Source: Oligoflexales bacterium (GTDB lineage: Bacteria; Bdellovibrionota_B; Oligoflexia; Oligoflexales; JALZUQ01). Taken from it: DNA of 52,896 nt. The first letter of the stretch is position 1; each line of letters starts with the position of its first letter. Made by a program: the position numbers and the translations under genes. The stretch covers positions 1-52,896 of the forward strand of contig JALZUQ010000062.1 in the NCBI GenBank assembly GCA_023301465.1, given 5' to 3'. The notes under the pieces are model-generated. The model was not told where the DNA came from. It was given only the letters and a program-made list of their open reading frames with translations, and made no database searches. Below are positions 12,772-21,683 of this stretch, in pieces.

Positions 12772-13467
12772 CTACCCGCGATACTTGGTTACATCAACTT
12801 TAATACCGGGACTCATCGTAGATGAAATCGTCATACGCTTTACGTATGTCCCTTTTGCCGAAGCAGGCTTCGCTTTGACGATTACTTCCATGACAGCATC
12901 TGCGTTTTCGCAAAGTTGCTCAGGAGTCATACTTAATTTACCAATTGCAGTGTGAACAATACCTGCTTTTTCAGCACGGTATTCAGCACGTCCAGCTTTT
13001 AGTTCTTTAATTGCTTTACCGACTTCGAATGTCACTGTTCCAAGCTTAGGGTTTGGCATTAATCCACGTGGACCAAGAACCTTACCGAGCTTACCAACAG
13101 ATGCCATCATGTCTGGAGTTGCAACAACTTGATCAAACTCAAACCAACCGCCGCTGATTTTTTCTGCTAAATCTGCACCACCCACTTCATCCGCTCCAGC
13201 TTCTTGAGCTTCTGCCATCTTTTCGCCTTTTGCGAAAACAATCACACGGACTTTCTTACCTAAGCCATGAGGCAAGCTAACAGCTCCTCTTAACGCTTGG
13301 TCAGCATGTCTTGGGTCGATACCTAAGTTGATAGACAAATCAACTGTTGGATCAAATTTTACATAATTAATGTCTTTCAGAAGTGCGAACGCACCCTGCA
13401 GGTCATGTTTTTTTTCAGCATCTACTTTCGCAGAAGCGTTTCGGAACTTTTTTCCCGACTTTGCCAT
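12772..13467 (-). CDS. rplA: 50S ribosomal protein L1
   Basis: Builds the L1 stalk at the E site of the large subunit and, in many bacteria, represses the rplKA operon. Conserved elements include [34 protein letters not shown] and the C-terminal [13 protein letters not shown]. At 231 aa it is normal. It follows rplK by 59 nt and is almost joined to rplJ, which suggests one transcript rplK-rplA-rplJ-rplL-rpoB-rpoC. Confidence 0.97.
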   Translation of the reverse strand: MAKSGKKFRNASAKVDAEKKHDLQGAFALLKDINYVKFDPTVDLSINLGIDPRHADQALRGAVSLPHGLGKKVRVIVFAKGEKMAEAQEAGADEVGGADLAEKISGGWFEFDQVVATPDMMASVGKLGKVLGPRGLMPNPKLGTVTFEVGKAIKELKAGRAEYRAEKAGIVHTAIGKLSMTPEQLCENADAVMEVIVKAKPASAKGTYVKRMTISSTMSPGIKVDVTKYRG

Positions 13468-13526
13468 ACTTCATCTCCGTAGTCCAAACGGTAAGTCTAG
13501 CTTACCTCCTACTCAAAACGTTTTAT

Positions 13527-13952
13527 TTAGCCTTCTACTCTAAGCCCCATGCTTCGTGCAGAACCTTCAATAATCTTCATTGCTGCGTCTTCGTCGTAGC
13601 AATTTAAGTCTTTCATTTTTGTTTTAACGATTTCAAGAATTGCATCTTTAGAAATCGTCCCACATTCCGCCGTTCCCGGGGTTTGTGATCCTTTTGGAAT
13701 TTTTGCAGCTTTCTTTAAAAGATCTGATGCTGGCGGACTTTTTGTAATAAAAGTAAAACTCTTATCGACAAAAATCGTGATAACAGTTGGAAGAATAGAT
13801 CCTGCTTGCTTTTGAGTTCTTGAATTGAACTCTTTGCAAAACGCCATGATGTTCACACCACGCTGACCTAATGCTGGACCAATTGGAGGTGCAGGATTAG
13901 CTTTCCCAGCAGGGATTTGTAATTTCAGATAACCGGCTATCTTCTTTGCCAC
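13527..13952 (-). CDS. rplK: 50S ribosomal protein L11
   Basis: Part of the GTPase-associated centre of the large subunit, required for RelA activation and bound by thiopeptides. The N-terminal [20 protein letters not shown] motif with its conserved prolines and the [12 protein letters not shown]-terminus are diagnostic. It is 141 aa, normal. The 130-nt space to nusG contains an inverted repeat (GGGTTGA ... TCAACCC on the minus strand) and could carry a promoter or leader for the L11 operon. Confidence 0.97.
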   Translation of the reverse strand: MAKKIAGYLKLQIPAGKANPAPPIGPALGQRGVNIMAFCKEFNSRTQKQAGSILPTVITIFVDKSFTFITKSPPASDLLKKAAKIPKGSQTPGTAECGTISKDAILEIVKTKMKDLNCYDEDAAMKIIEGSARSMGLRVEG

Positions 13953-13989
13953 TTTTTTATCCTTTCGATAAAAGCTTGAAAGGGTTGAG

Positions 13990-14026
13990 TAGTTAAATAA
14001 ACACTTTTAGTCAACCCATATTTGTC
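13990..14026 (-). promoter_or_regulatory. Inverted repeat in the rplK leader
   Basis: Upstream of rplK, between it and nusG, the minus strand carries GGGTTGA and its complement TCAACCC about 20 nt apart. The left arm overlaps a TTGACT word that could be a -35 element, but the best -10 at 17-nt spacing (TACTCA) is weak. It may be an L1-binding or attenuation structure for the L11 operon. The repeat is seen; the function is inferred. Confidence 0.3.
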
Positions 14027-14082
14027 AGTATTTTGTGATCACCCAATTTCATGGGGATTTTTTTATTTGAAGTGCTATAAAA

Positions 14083-14619
14083 TTAGTTCTTTTTGACTTG
14101 AGAGTAACTCAACTCCACTGAAGTCTCTCGACCAAATATCGCAACAAGAACCTTAAGTTTTTCTTTTTCAGGGCGAACTTCATCAATAATACCATCAAAA
14201 TTTGCAAAAGCACCTTCGGTAACTTTTACAGACTCACCTCTTTCATAAGCAATATGATGTGTTGCCTCTTGAGCAGGAGCCGTCTCTGGTGAAGTAAGTC
14301 TTAATGCCTCAGCATCCGAAATAGGACGAGGATTCTTTGACTTTCCGATGAAACCAGTAATTTTTGGGGTATCAACGACTAAGATTCTACTATGATCTGT
14401 AAGGGCCATTTGAACGAGCATGTAACCGGGGTAAGATGTTTTTTCAACGATCTTTCGTTTGCCACTTTTTAGAACTTTTTCGCTCGTTGATTTGGGGATA
14501 AAGATATCTCCAAACTTTTCTTCCATTTTATTTTGAGTAATACGCTGCTGAAGAGCTAGCTTTGCTTGCTCCTCAAAACCAGAATAAGTATTTACTACGT
14601 ACCATCTTAAATTAGACAT
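14083..14619 (-). CDS. nusG: Transcription termination/antitermination factor NusG
   Basis: Binds the RNA polymerase clamp to reduce pausing and links polymerase to Rho or to ribosomal S10. The N-terminal NGN domain opens with [21 protein letters not shown] and includes [14 protein letters not shown]. The C-terminal KOW domain has [20 protein letters not shown]. At 178 aa it is the standard length. It lies 40 nt after secE in the usual secE-nusG-rplK order. Confidence 0.97.
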   Translation of the reverse strand: MSNLRWYVVNTYSGFEEQAKLALQQRITQNKMEEKFGDIFIPKSTSEKVLKSGKRKIVEKTSYPGYMLVQMALTDHSRILVVDTPKITGFIGKSKNPRPISDAEALRLTSPETAPAQEATHHIAYERGESVKVTEGAFANFDGIIDEVRPEKEKLKVLVAIFGRETSVELSYSQVKKN

Positions 14620-14659
14620 TTTGTATTGTTACCATCTTATAAAATAATGTGTTTACGAC

Positions 14660-15046
14660 TTAAGTTAATATCAAGCTTAAAGACTTGCTCCAGACCATAT
14701 CAAAAACCCAGAGTACAAAAGAGAAAATAGCAACAACAACAACTACAATGGCTGTCATTCTTTTTGTATCATCAAAAGTTGGCCAAGCTACTTTTCTTAG
14801 CTCTCCAAGAGAAGCTAAAAAATACTCATGCCTTGATTGGCTAGCAGTTATATACCAATAAGTAATAACAGCAAAAAGTAGAGCTACACCGTATTGAGCA
14901 TACTCAATCCAGTCGTAATATCGTTCTTGCCATTCCATTTGGATACTCATAGTATAAGCAGCTTTGTAGCCTAAAAAACCAATAATCCCAGCAAATGCTA
15001 TATAAGCTACCTTAAGCCAAGTTGCATCATCTTTATTCATAAACAC
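14660..15046 (-). CDS. secE: Preprotein translocase subunit SecE
   Basis: Inner-membrane clamp of the SecYEG channel. The conserved C-terminal SecE core is visible: ELRKVAWPTFDDTKRMTAIVV followed by a hydrophobic span ending in IFSFVLWVFDMVWSKSLSLIL. Two further hydrophobic segments precede it (about residues 10-30 and 52-67). That gives three membrane spans, as in E. coli, where many bacteria have only one. It is 128 aa and lies between tRNA-Trp and nusG. Confidence 0.93.
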   Translation of the reverse strand: MFMNKDDATWLKVAYIAFAGIIGFLGYKAAYTMSIQMEWQERYYDWIEYAQYGVALLFAVITYWYITASQSRHEYFLASLGELRKVAWPTFDDTKRMTAIVVVVVAIFSFVLWVFDMVWSKSLSLILT

Positions 15047-15070
15047 TTACCCTTATTTTATTTCCTCAGC

Positions 15071-15147
15071 TGGCAGGCGAGGAGGGATTCGAACCCACAA
15101 CCCGCGGATTTGGAATCCGCTGCTCTACCAATTGGAGCTACTCGCCT
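15071..15147 (-). tRNA. tRNA-Trp (anticodon CCA)
   Basis: Full cloverleaf on the minus strand: acceptor AGGCGAG/CTCGCCT, D stem GCTC/GAGC, anticodon stem GCGGA/TCCGC with loop TTCCAAA, G discriminator and encoded CCA. The T stem (GTGGG/CCCTC) has a U-U mismatch at its second pair, an oddity in an otherwise normal tRNA. It sits immediately before secE, a widely conserved position for tRNA-Trp. Confidence 0.95.
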
Positions 15148-15163
15148 CTAACGAACCTGAGGC

Positions 15164-15215
15164 AAAAAAAATTTGCCGAGTACCCCCTTTAAACAAGGAG
15201 AGACCCGGCAAAAAT
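15164..15215 (-). terminator. Rho-independent terminator after tuf
   Basis: On the minus strand, 5 nt after the tuf stop, TTTGCCG pairs with CGGCAAA around a partly paired GC-rich interior and is followed by eight T residues. This is a strong intrinsic terminator. The T-run ends only about 16 nt before tRNA-Trp. The tRNA-Trp-secE-nusG transcript must therefore start within this interval or come from read-through. Confidence 0.85.
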
Positions 15216-15219
15216 TAAA

Positions 15220-16416
15220 TTACTCTATGATTTCTGTAACAACACCCGCACCTACAGTACGGCCACCTTCACGGATTGCAAAGCGTAACTCTTTGTCCAT
15301 CGCAATTGGTGTGATCAATTCAGCAGTAATGTTATCAACATTATCGCCCGGCATAACCATTTCAACACCATCTGGAAGATTCACAACACCAGTTACATCA
15401 GTTGTTCTAAAATAGAACTGAGGTCTGTAACCTTTGAAGAATGCAGTGTGACGTCCACCTTCTTCTTTTGTTAATACAACGATAGAAGCTTTGAATGTTT
15501 TGTGAGGAGTGATTGAACCCGGCTTTGAAAGTACTTGGCCACGAACAACGTCTTCACGTTTTGTACCACGAAGAAGGATACCAACGTTATCACCAGCTTC
15601 ACCGTGATCAAGAAGTTTACGGAACATCTCAACACCAGTACAAGTTGTCTTAACGGTGTCACGAATACCAACGATTTCTAGTTCTTCACCAACGTTGATT
15701 TTTCCAGCTTCGATACGGCCAGTAACAACTGTACCACGACCCGAAATTGAGAAAACGTCTTCAATAGGCATCAAGAAGTCTTGATCTACTGGACGATCCG
15801 GCTGAGGAATATAAGAATCCAAAGCTTCTAATAATTCTAAAACTGGCTTTGCATCAGCATCGTCTGCACTACCAGACTCTAATGCTTTAAGAGCAGAACC
15901 TTTAATGATTGGAGTATCATCTCCTGGAAAATCATACTTGCCAAGAAGTTCTCTTACTTCCATTTCTACTAGATCAAGAAGTTCTTCATCATCAACAAGA
16001 TCAACCTTGTTCATGAAAACAACGATCTTAGGAACACCGACTTGGCGAGCAAGAAGAATGTGTTCACGAGTCTGAGGCATTGGACCATCTGTTCCAGAAA
16101 CCACAAGAATCGCACCATCCATCTGAGCAGCACCAGTGATCATGTTTTTTACATAATCGGCGTGACCCGGACAGTCAACGTGAGCGTAGTGACGATTTGC
16201 AGATTCATACTCAACGTGTGCAGTAGAAATTGTGATTCCACGTGCTTTTTCTTCAGGAGCTTTATCAATTTCATCAAAAGCTGATGCTGCACCACCGTGC
16301 TTCATTGAAGCAACTTTTGTGATTGCTGCTGTCAATGTTGTTTTACCGTGGTCAACGTGTCCAATCGTACCAACATTAACGTGGGGTTTATTCCGTTCGA
16401 ACTTTTCTTTAGCCAT
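15220..16416 (-). CDS. tuf: Elongation factor Tu
   Basis: Delivers aminoacyl-tRNA to the ribosome as a GTP complex. The motifs are unambiguous: [15 protein letters not shown] (P-loop), the effector loop [29 protein letters not shown] and [12 protein letters not shown] at 16416 is preceded by a strong GGAGGA and gives the usual [20 protein letters not shown] start. An in-frame start nine codons upstream is unlikely. The protein is 398 aa. It follows a three-tRNA array, as in many bacteria (tRNA-Tyr-Gly-Thr-tuf). Confidence 0.98.
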   Translation of the reverse strand: MAKEKFERNKPHVNVGTIGHVDHGKTTLTAAITKVASMKHGGAASAFDEIDKAPEEKARGITISTAHVEYESANRHYAHVDCPGHADYVKNMITGAAQMDGAILVVSGTDGPMPQTREHILLARQVGVPKIVVFMNKVDLVDDEELLDLVEMEVRELLGKYDFPGDDTPIIKGSALKALESGSADDADAKPVLELLEALDSYIPQPDRPVDQDFLMPIEDVFSISGRGTVVTGRIEAGKINVGEELEIVGIRDTVKTTCTGVEMFRKLLDHGEAGDNVGILLRGTKREDVVRGQVLSKPGSITPHKTFKASIVVLTKEEGGRHTAFFKGYRPQFYFRTTDVTGVVNLPDGVEMVMPGDNVDNITAELITPIAMDKELRFAIREGGRTVGAGVVTEIIE

Positions 16417-16518
16417 TACTTTCCTCCAGCGGCAAAAAAACAAAAAACAAATGTATCAATAAAGTATTAACAACAACACCTATTGACTTCCAGAACTTAA
16501 AAACCAAAACAAAACGTC

Positions 16519-16593
<75 letters not shown>

Positions 16594-16728
16594 AGGCGAC
16601 ACCATTTTAAAAAACAGCTTAGCGAAACATCATCCATTAAAAATGGCGATTTGCCAAGCGTTGGTAATCACTAAGTATACACCAACTACCCGTCTCTTAG
16701 GGATAAATCAACCCAAAAAATCCAACAG

Positions 16729-16805
16729 TGGAGCGGGAGACGGGATTCGAACCCGCGACCCTTAGCTTGGAAGGCTAATGCTCTAGCCAGCTGAGCTACT
16801 CCCGC
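16729..16805 (-). tRNA. tRNA-Gly (anticodon TCC)
   Basis: Cloverleaf on the minus strand: acceptor GCGGGAG/CTCCCGC, D stem GCTC/GAGC, anticodon stem TTAGC/GCTAA with loop CTTCCAA, T arm GCGGG/CCCGT, encoded CCA. The anticodon TCC reads GGA and GGG. It is separated from tRNA-Tyr by only 11 nt. Confidence 0.96.
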
Positions 16806-16816
16806 AATAGCACCAT

Positions 16817-16902
16817 TGGTGGAGGGAGATGGATTCGAACCATCGAAGACCGAAGTCAACGGGTTTACAGCCCGCCCCTTTTGGCCGCTCAGGCATCCCT
16901 CC
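16817..16902 (-). tRNA. tRNA-Tyr (anticodon GTA)
   Basis: Class II tRNA with a long variable arm on the minus strand: acceptor GGAGGGA/TCCCTCC, anticodon stem CGGG/CCCG around TGTAAA, variable arm with a TTCG-type loop, T arm GATGG/CCATC, encoded CCA. It is the first gene of the tRNA-Tyr-Gly-Thr-tuf unit. Confidence 0.96.
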
Positions 16903-16929
16903 ATTATGGAAAATTCACCCGAATTAAAA

Positions 16930-16958
16930 CAACTACTTGGGTTTTTAAAGGCTGTCAA
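16930..16958 (-). promoter_or_regulatory. Likely promoter of the tRNA-tuf operon
   Basis: Upstream of tRNA-Tyr the minus strand has a consensus -35 TTGACA (16953-16958), a 17-nt spacer, and TAGTTG (16930-16935) as a weak -10. It is correctly placed about 30 nt before the tRNA-Tyr 5' end. The -35 match and the spacing are seen. Promoter activity is inferred. Confidence 0.55.
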
Positions 16959-17070
16959 TGCATGTTCCTAGAACTTGTAAATTAATTGAGCTACCGCCTT
17001 CTTCATAAACTACTATTGAGGAATCCTGAAACTCAAATACACCTAAAGTTACCCGGCGTTAATATCCAAT

Positions 17071-17754
17071 TTACTTGGAAAGGGTCGACATACAAAGATG
17101 ATGCAAACAAATTCCTGCCGCTACAGAAACATTTAAAGAGTCTAATTTATTGGCAGCAGGGATGTGCACCAACTGGTCACAAGCTTTTAATATATTTGGT
17201 GAAATGCCTTTGCCTTCAGAACCCATGATCAACACTACCGGGTTTAAATCTAACTTCTGAATAGGAATATTCTGATAATCTGATTCATCGCTCATATCAG
17301 TTCCAACGATCCAGTAGTTCTTCTTTTTGAGTGCTGTTAGAGTTCTACTTATATTTTTAACGCGAAAAATATCAACGTATGCAAAACCACCACGTGAAGA
17401 TTTTACAGCACCGCTAGAAAATATAGTCTGTCGATCAGCAGGTAAAATAATTCTGTCGATACCAAAAAAAGCACAACTCCTCGCAATAGCACCGAGATTT
17501 TGAGTGTCTTGCACATGGTCTAAAAGCAAAGTGTTTTTTGGTTCTTTAGACTTTAGCTCTTCTTCGTTTCTGGCTTGCAGCGAAATTTCTGCTTGCAGAA
17601 CTTCGCCCTCAACATACACCATTTGCTGCAATAGGTGCTTATGATCTTTGATAAAATCACCCGTTACTACGAGTTTTTTTATGCTTTTTTTGCGAGCTCT
17701 CAGAAACTCTACAATAACTTTAGGGTCCGACTCAGTGTAGTGAAATTCGTTCAT
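17071..17754 (-). CDS. SpoU/TrmH-family RNA ribose methyltransferase
   Basis: Predicted SAM-dependent 2'-O-methyltransferase of rRNA or tRNA with the knotted SPOUT fold. The three SpoU motifs are present: NLGAIARSCAFFGI (motif 1), LIMGSEGKGIS (motif 2) and LDSLNVSVAAGI (motif 3). The N-terminal region (about 1-70) is a reduced L30e-like substrate-binding domain. At 227 aa it is nearest to RlmB in layout, but the exact target nucleotide cannot be read from sequence. It overlaps the upstream response-regulator gene by 4 nt. Confidence 0.85.
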   Translation of the reverse strand: MNEFHYTESDPKVIVEFLRARKKSIKKLVVTGDFIKDHKHLLQQMVYVEGEVLQAEISLQARNEEELKSKEPKNTLLLDHVQDTQNLGAIARSCAFFGIDRIILPADRQTIFSSGAVKSSRGGFAYVDIFRVKNISRTLTALKKKNYWIVGTDMSDESDYQNIPIQKLDLNPVVLIMGSEGKGISPNILKACDQLVHIPAANKLDSLNVSVAAGICLHHLCMSTLSK

Positions 17755-19109
17755 GTGTTCTCTTTAGTTTGTTTCATCTCAATTCCATAAGACTTTATTT
17801 TTCGGTGTAAATTACTACGTTCAACTCCAATGGATTCTGCTGTTTTTGAAATATTCCAACCATGTTTTTGAAGAGAGTCCTCTATAAACGCTTTCTCAAA
17901 ATCGCTTCGAGCTTCTTTGAGGCTCTGAGCATCACCCAACCCTAAAGACACCGGTGAAGCCTCACCGTGGATGTTCTTTGGCAAATCCTGTACCTCTATA
18001 ACAGAGCCTTCTACTAATACACAAAGCCTTTCTATGAGGTTTTGTAGTTCTCGCACATTTCCCGGCCAATGAAAACTCGCCAGTTTCTTCATTGCAGCAA
18101 CTGAGATTGATTTTTTGGGCTCATCCAACTTTATTGAAATTTTTTCTAAGAAGAACTCTGCTAATAATTCAATATCACCTACTCTATCGCGAAGAGGGGG
18201 GATTTCAAATGGCACAACATTTAAACGATAATACAGATCCTCTCTAAACCTACCCGCCTCTATCTCTTGCTTTAAATCTTTATTACTTGCCGCAATCACG
18301 CGGACATTAACTTGCTTAGATGTTACATCACCTAGTTTTTCAAATTGTTGTTCTTGCAATATTCTAAGGATTTTTGCCTGAGTTTTGAGTGACATATCGG
18401 CAATTTCATCTAAAAAAAGTATGCCTTTATTTGCTTTTTCAAATTTACCAACCTTGTCTGAAATTGCATTTGTAAACGCACCTTTCACATGGCCAAATAA
18501 TTCACTTTCGATAAGTTCTTCAGGTATTGCAGCACAATTTACAGCAACAAATGATTCTTTTGAACGCTTGCTTAGATCATGAATTGTTTTTGCAACGACT
18601 TCTTTTCCGGTGCCATTCTCTCCAGACAACAATACCCAGGCATCTTTAGGTGCCACTAAATTGATTTGTCGTTTAATATCTTGGATTACCTTACTTTCCC
18701 CAATAAAATCAGCCCCACTTTGAGCTACAGCTGCAATTTGTTTTGTTTCTGATTTCATTGCTTGTCTGATTTTTGGCAACACCACCTCAATAGACAAAGG
18801 CTTTTCTAGAAAATCATAAGCACCAAGTTTCGTAGCTTTTACTGCTGTTTCTACATTACCGTGCCCACTCATGATGATCACAGGTGTTCTTGGGTTATAT
18901 TCTTTCAGTTTTTGTAGTGCGGTAATACCATCCATCTCTGGCATCCAGACATCTAAGAGGACGACATCAAATTCAATAGATTTGAACTTATCAATTCCTG
19001 CTTTAGCTCTCTCGGCAACCTCAACACCAAAGCCCTCATCTTGCAAAATACCTGACAAAGACTCTAAGATACCTTTTTCGTCATCGATGATTAAAATTTT
19101 TGATTTCAA
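17751..19109 (-). CDS. NtrX-like sigma-54-dependent response regulator
   Basis: Transcriptional activator of the NtrC class: a receiver domain with phosphoacceptor Asp53 (FDVVLLDVWMPEMDG), an AAA+ domain with Walker A GENGTGKE and LFLDEIADM, and a Fis-type helix-turn-helix at the C-terminus (GWNISKTAESIGVERSNLHR). The loop that contacts sigma-54 reads GAFTNA, where GAFTGA is canonical. Walker A has N in place of the common S. It is preceded by a NtrY-like kinase, probably its partner, and overlaps the methyltransferase gene by 4 nt. Its targets are unknown. Confidence 0.88.
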   Translation of the reverse strand: MKSKILIIDDEKGILESLSGILQDEGFGVEVAERAKAGIDKFKSIEFDVVLLDVWMPEMDGITALQKLKEYNPRTPVIIMSGHGNVETAVKATKLGAYDFLEKPLSIEVVLPKIRQAMKSETKQIAAVAQSGADFIGESKVIQDIKRQINLVAPKDAWVLLSGENGTGKEVVAKTIHDLSKRSKESFVAVNCAAIPEELIESELFGHVKGAFTNAISDKVGKFEKANKGILFLDEIADMSLKTQAKILRILQEQQFEKLGDVTSKQVNVRVIAASNKDLKQEIEAGRFREDLYYRLNVVPFEIPPLRDRVGDIELLAEFFLEKISIKLDEPKKSISVAAMKKLASFHWPGNVRELQNLIERLCVLVEGSVIEVQDLPKNIHGEASPVSLGLGDAQSLKEARSDFEKAFIEDSLQKHGWNISKTAESIGVERSNLHRKIKSYGIEMKQTKENT

Positions 19110-19192
19110 GTTTATTCCACTTTTTAAAAATATGTTTAAAAACAGCTACACACCATTGTATTGTAGCAAAGCTATAAATATCAGCCCACGAC

Positions 19193-21499
19193 TTAAGTAG
19201 CAGGCAAAATCATCACAACAGTCGTTCCTGATGGTCCAGATTTTTTGATACGAAAGTCCCCACCATGTTCTATCAGAACTTGTTTCACGATAGATAATCC
19301 TAGTCCAGTACCTTCTTTTTTTGTTGAAAAATAAGGCTCTAGAACTTGCTTTTGAATTTGATCAGGAATACCCGGCCCATTATCAGCGACTTCCATTGAT
19401 ATGATCTTTCGTTTCTCATCATACTGCAATTTAATATTTATATTAGCTTTATCATGACGATCATCAAAACTTTCTATAGCATTATTTATGACATTGATGA
19501 CAACACGCTTGATTTGAGGCTTATCAATCATCGCGAAACACTGCTCCATATCAGACAGAATGGCAATCTTTATCATCGGGTAACTATTTTGATACATCGC
19601 AACTACTTCGTTTAATACACCCATGAGATCATCACGATTAACATTAATACTCGGCATTCTTGAAAACTTAGAAAACTCGCTAATTAAATGGCTAATGACA
19701 TCCGCCTGATCAATAATAGCATCAACACATGATTGGAATACTGCTGCATCGTCATTATCAAAACGGCCTTTAAACTTTCGACCTAATCTCTCAGCGTTTA
19801 ATTTGATAGGCGTAATTGGGTTTTTAATTTCATGAGCGATACGTCTTGCAACTTCTTTCCAAGCAGCAATTTTTTGAGCCTTTACTTGCTCAGTCGCATC
19901 ATCAAACACAACCAAACACCCTCTGAAAACACCACTTTCATCTGATATTAAGTTAGAATACACCAACAAGGTTAGTTTTTTATCTTTAGTAACATCAAGG
20001 TCAATTTGCCCTGAAAACATTTCTGTTTCTTTGAGCTTTTTTTGAATAGGCTTCCAAAACTGAGAAAGCATTTGAACCGGAAACGCACTCTCAACGGACT
20101 GATTTAGCACCTCCACGGACTCCAAACCTAATAGTTTTTCGGCAGCTCTATTAAAAGTCGTGATATTATTATCCTCATCAACAGAAAACACCCCCGCAGA
20201 AATATTCTGTAAAAGTAACTGCACATAATTACTGTATCTTCCGAGCTCTTCATTGGTCTGCTTCAAACGTAGCGAGGAAACTTTTACCTCTTGCTCTTGT
20301 TTCAATAAATCCGTGGTCATCTTGTTAAAAGAATCTATCAAGAGACCAGTCTCATCTTTGGCTTCATGCTCTAGTTCAACTTTGTAATTACCTAACGCAA
20401 CCTCTTTTGTGGCAAGGGCGAGATTTTGTATCGGTGCGATAATACCGCGAGCAACGTAAAAACCAACCCAAATAGCCGAAAACATAATCAAAAAACACAT
20501 GCTAATTAATAAGATAATAAAGCTTAATTTAATATATTGAGCAGAAGGTTTTAAAGTCGCAAACTCGGCAAGAATGCTTTCAACACTACTCAAAAAACGC
20601 GATGAAAACTTTGTTTCGGCAATCAAATAACCGACAACATTTCCTACTTTGTCTTGGATTTCAGAAACACCTTGAACAACATCAACACCTTCATAGGATG
20701 CAACTGTGGATTTTAAACTCGGCGAACTAAATGAAGACTGATTCTCTTCAGTTTTTTTAGGGTTTATTAATCCATCCAAGACAAATAGCCTTGCGTATTG
20801 CTTATCATTTAAAACATAAGGAACTCTCCACGGCCTTTCATCATCAGAGGCATAGATCTGACGCTTTGATAGATCGTAGACACTTACGTAGTCTATATTA
20901 AAATTTTGCTTAAATTTCTTTACACCTACCACACGAAGAACTGCTTTGAAGTCTGGTGGGCCTATATCACTGAAGACCTGCTCTTTACTACTAATTCGAA
21001 CGACTCTATTTGTTGCTAATAAAGCGAGGGATTTTATACGTTTTTGGTCTTCACGGTACAAAGCACGGCCGATCTCTCTCGTTTGGTGCATGGTGTCTGT
21101 CACCTTAGAAGAAAACCAACTATCAAATGAATTGGTAATAAAATTGGTACTTATATAGTATAAAATTGCAGTAGGAGCAGTTGCAAATAGCACTAAGGTC
21201 AAGACTAGCTTTGCTCTTAACCTAGACCCAAAAACTCCTCGTCTTCTTTCTACAAGAAGTTTTGCTAAATTCCGAATAATTAAAAAAGATAAAAACGCTA
21301 AAATAATGACATTAAAGTTAATAATCCCAAAATAAATCAGTGAATAATAAAACTCGATGTTTTTGGCTAACTTCTCAGATAGGTGATAAACCTGAGTTTC
21401 TAAACTAGTCAGTACAAGCAGTAATCCAACCACAAGCATCATAATAATGGTTTCAATGACTCGCCTAAAGTCCTTTGATTTTTTCTGACTTCCACTCAT
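19193..21499 (-). CDS. NtrY-like transmembrane sensor histidine kinase
   Basis: Membrane sensor likely to phosphorylate the downstream NtrX-like regulator. Three hydrophobic spans occur in the first 120 residues, a long extracytoplasmic loop follows, and a fourth span lies near residues 325-345. Then come a HAMP linker (ARGIIAPIQNLALATKEVALG), a PAS domain (LLLQNISAGVFSVDEDN), HisKA with His556 in RRIAHEIKNPITPIK, and a HATPase domain with NVINNAIES, ADNGPGIP and EGTGLGLSIV. At 768 aa it matches NtrY architecture. The signal sensed is not evident. Confidence 0.88.
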   Translation of the reverse strand: MSGSQKKSKDFRRVIETIIMMLVVGLLLVLTSLETQVYHLSEKLAKNIEFYYSLIYFGIINFNVIILAFLSFLIIRNLAKLLVERRRGVFGSRLRAKLVLTLVLFATAPTAILYYISTNFITNSFDSWFSSKVTDTMHQTREIGRALYREDQKRIKSLALLATNRVVRISSKEQVFSDIGPPDFKAVLRVVGVKKFKQNFNIDYVSVYDLSKRQIYASDDERPWRVPYVLNDKQYARLFVLDGLINPKKTEENQSSFSSPSLKSTVASYEGVDVVQGVSEIQDKVGNVVGYLIAETKFSSRFLSSVESILAEFATLKPSAQYIKLSFIILLISMCFLIMFSAIWVGFYVARGIIAPIQNLALATKEVALGNYKVELEHEAKDETGLLIDSFNKMTTDLLKQEQEVKVSSLRLKQTNEELGRYSNYVQLLLQNISAGVFSVDEDNNITTFNRAAEKLLGLESVEVLNQSVESAFPVQMLSQFWKPIQKKLKETEMFSGQIDLDVTKDKKLTLLVYSNLISDESGVFRGCLVVFDDATEQVKAQKIAAWKEVARRIAHEIKNPITPIKLNAERLGRKFKGRFDNDDAAVFQSCVDAIIDQADVISHLISEFSKFSRMPSINVNRDDLMGVLNEVVAMYQNSYPMIKIAILSDMEQCFAMIDKPQIKRVVINVINNAIESFDDRHDKANINIKLQYDEKRKIISMEVADNGPGIPDQIQKQVLEPYFSTKKEGTGLGLSIVKQVLIEHGGDFRIKKSGPSGTTVVMILPAT

Positions 21500-21683
21500 G
21501 TGACAAAGCTTACTATTTTGAGTGACATTTGATGAGTACTAAATTTCATGAAAATGAGGTTCTTGCACATCATCACCTAAGCTCAATCGCTTTCTTGCTT
21601 TATGAGTAATAATCAGACCTTAGCATGTTAAAAGCTCATTAAAACCAAGCTAATTCTGGCTTTTTAACCTTATCTTTATTAAC

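Noticed and set aside
16686-16958. 90-aa ORF on the minus strand
   Set aside because: It runs through the tRNA-Gly and tRNA-Tyr genes, which fold as perfect cloverleaves.
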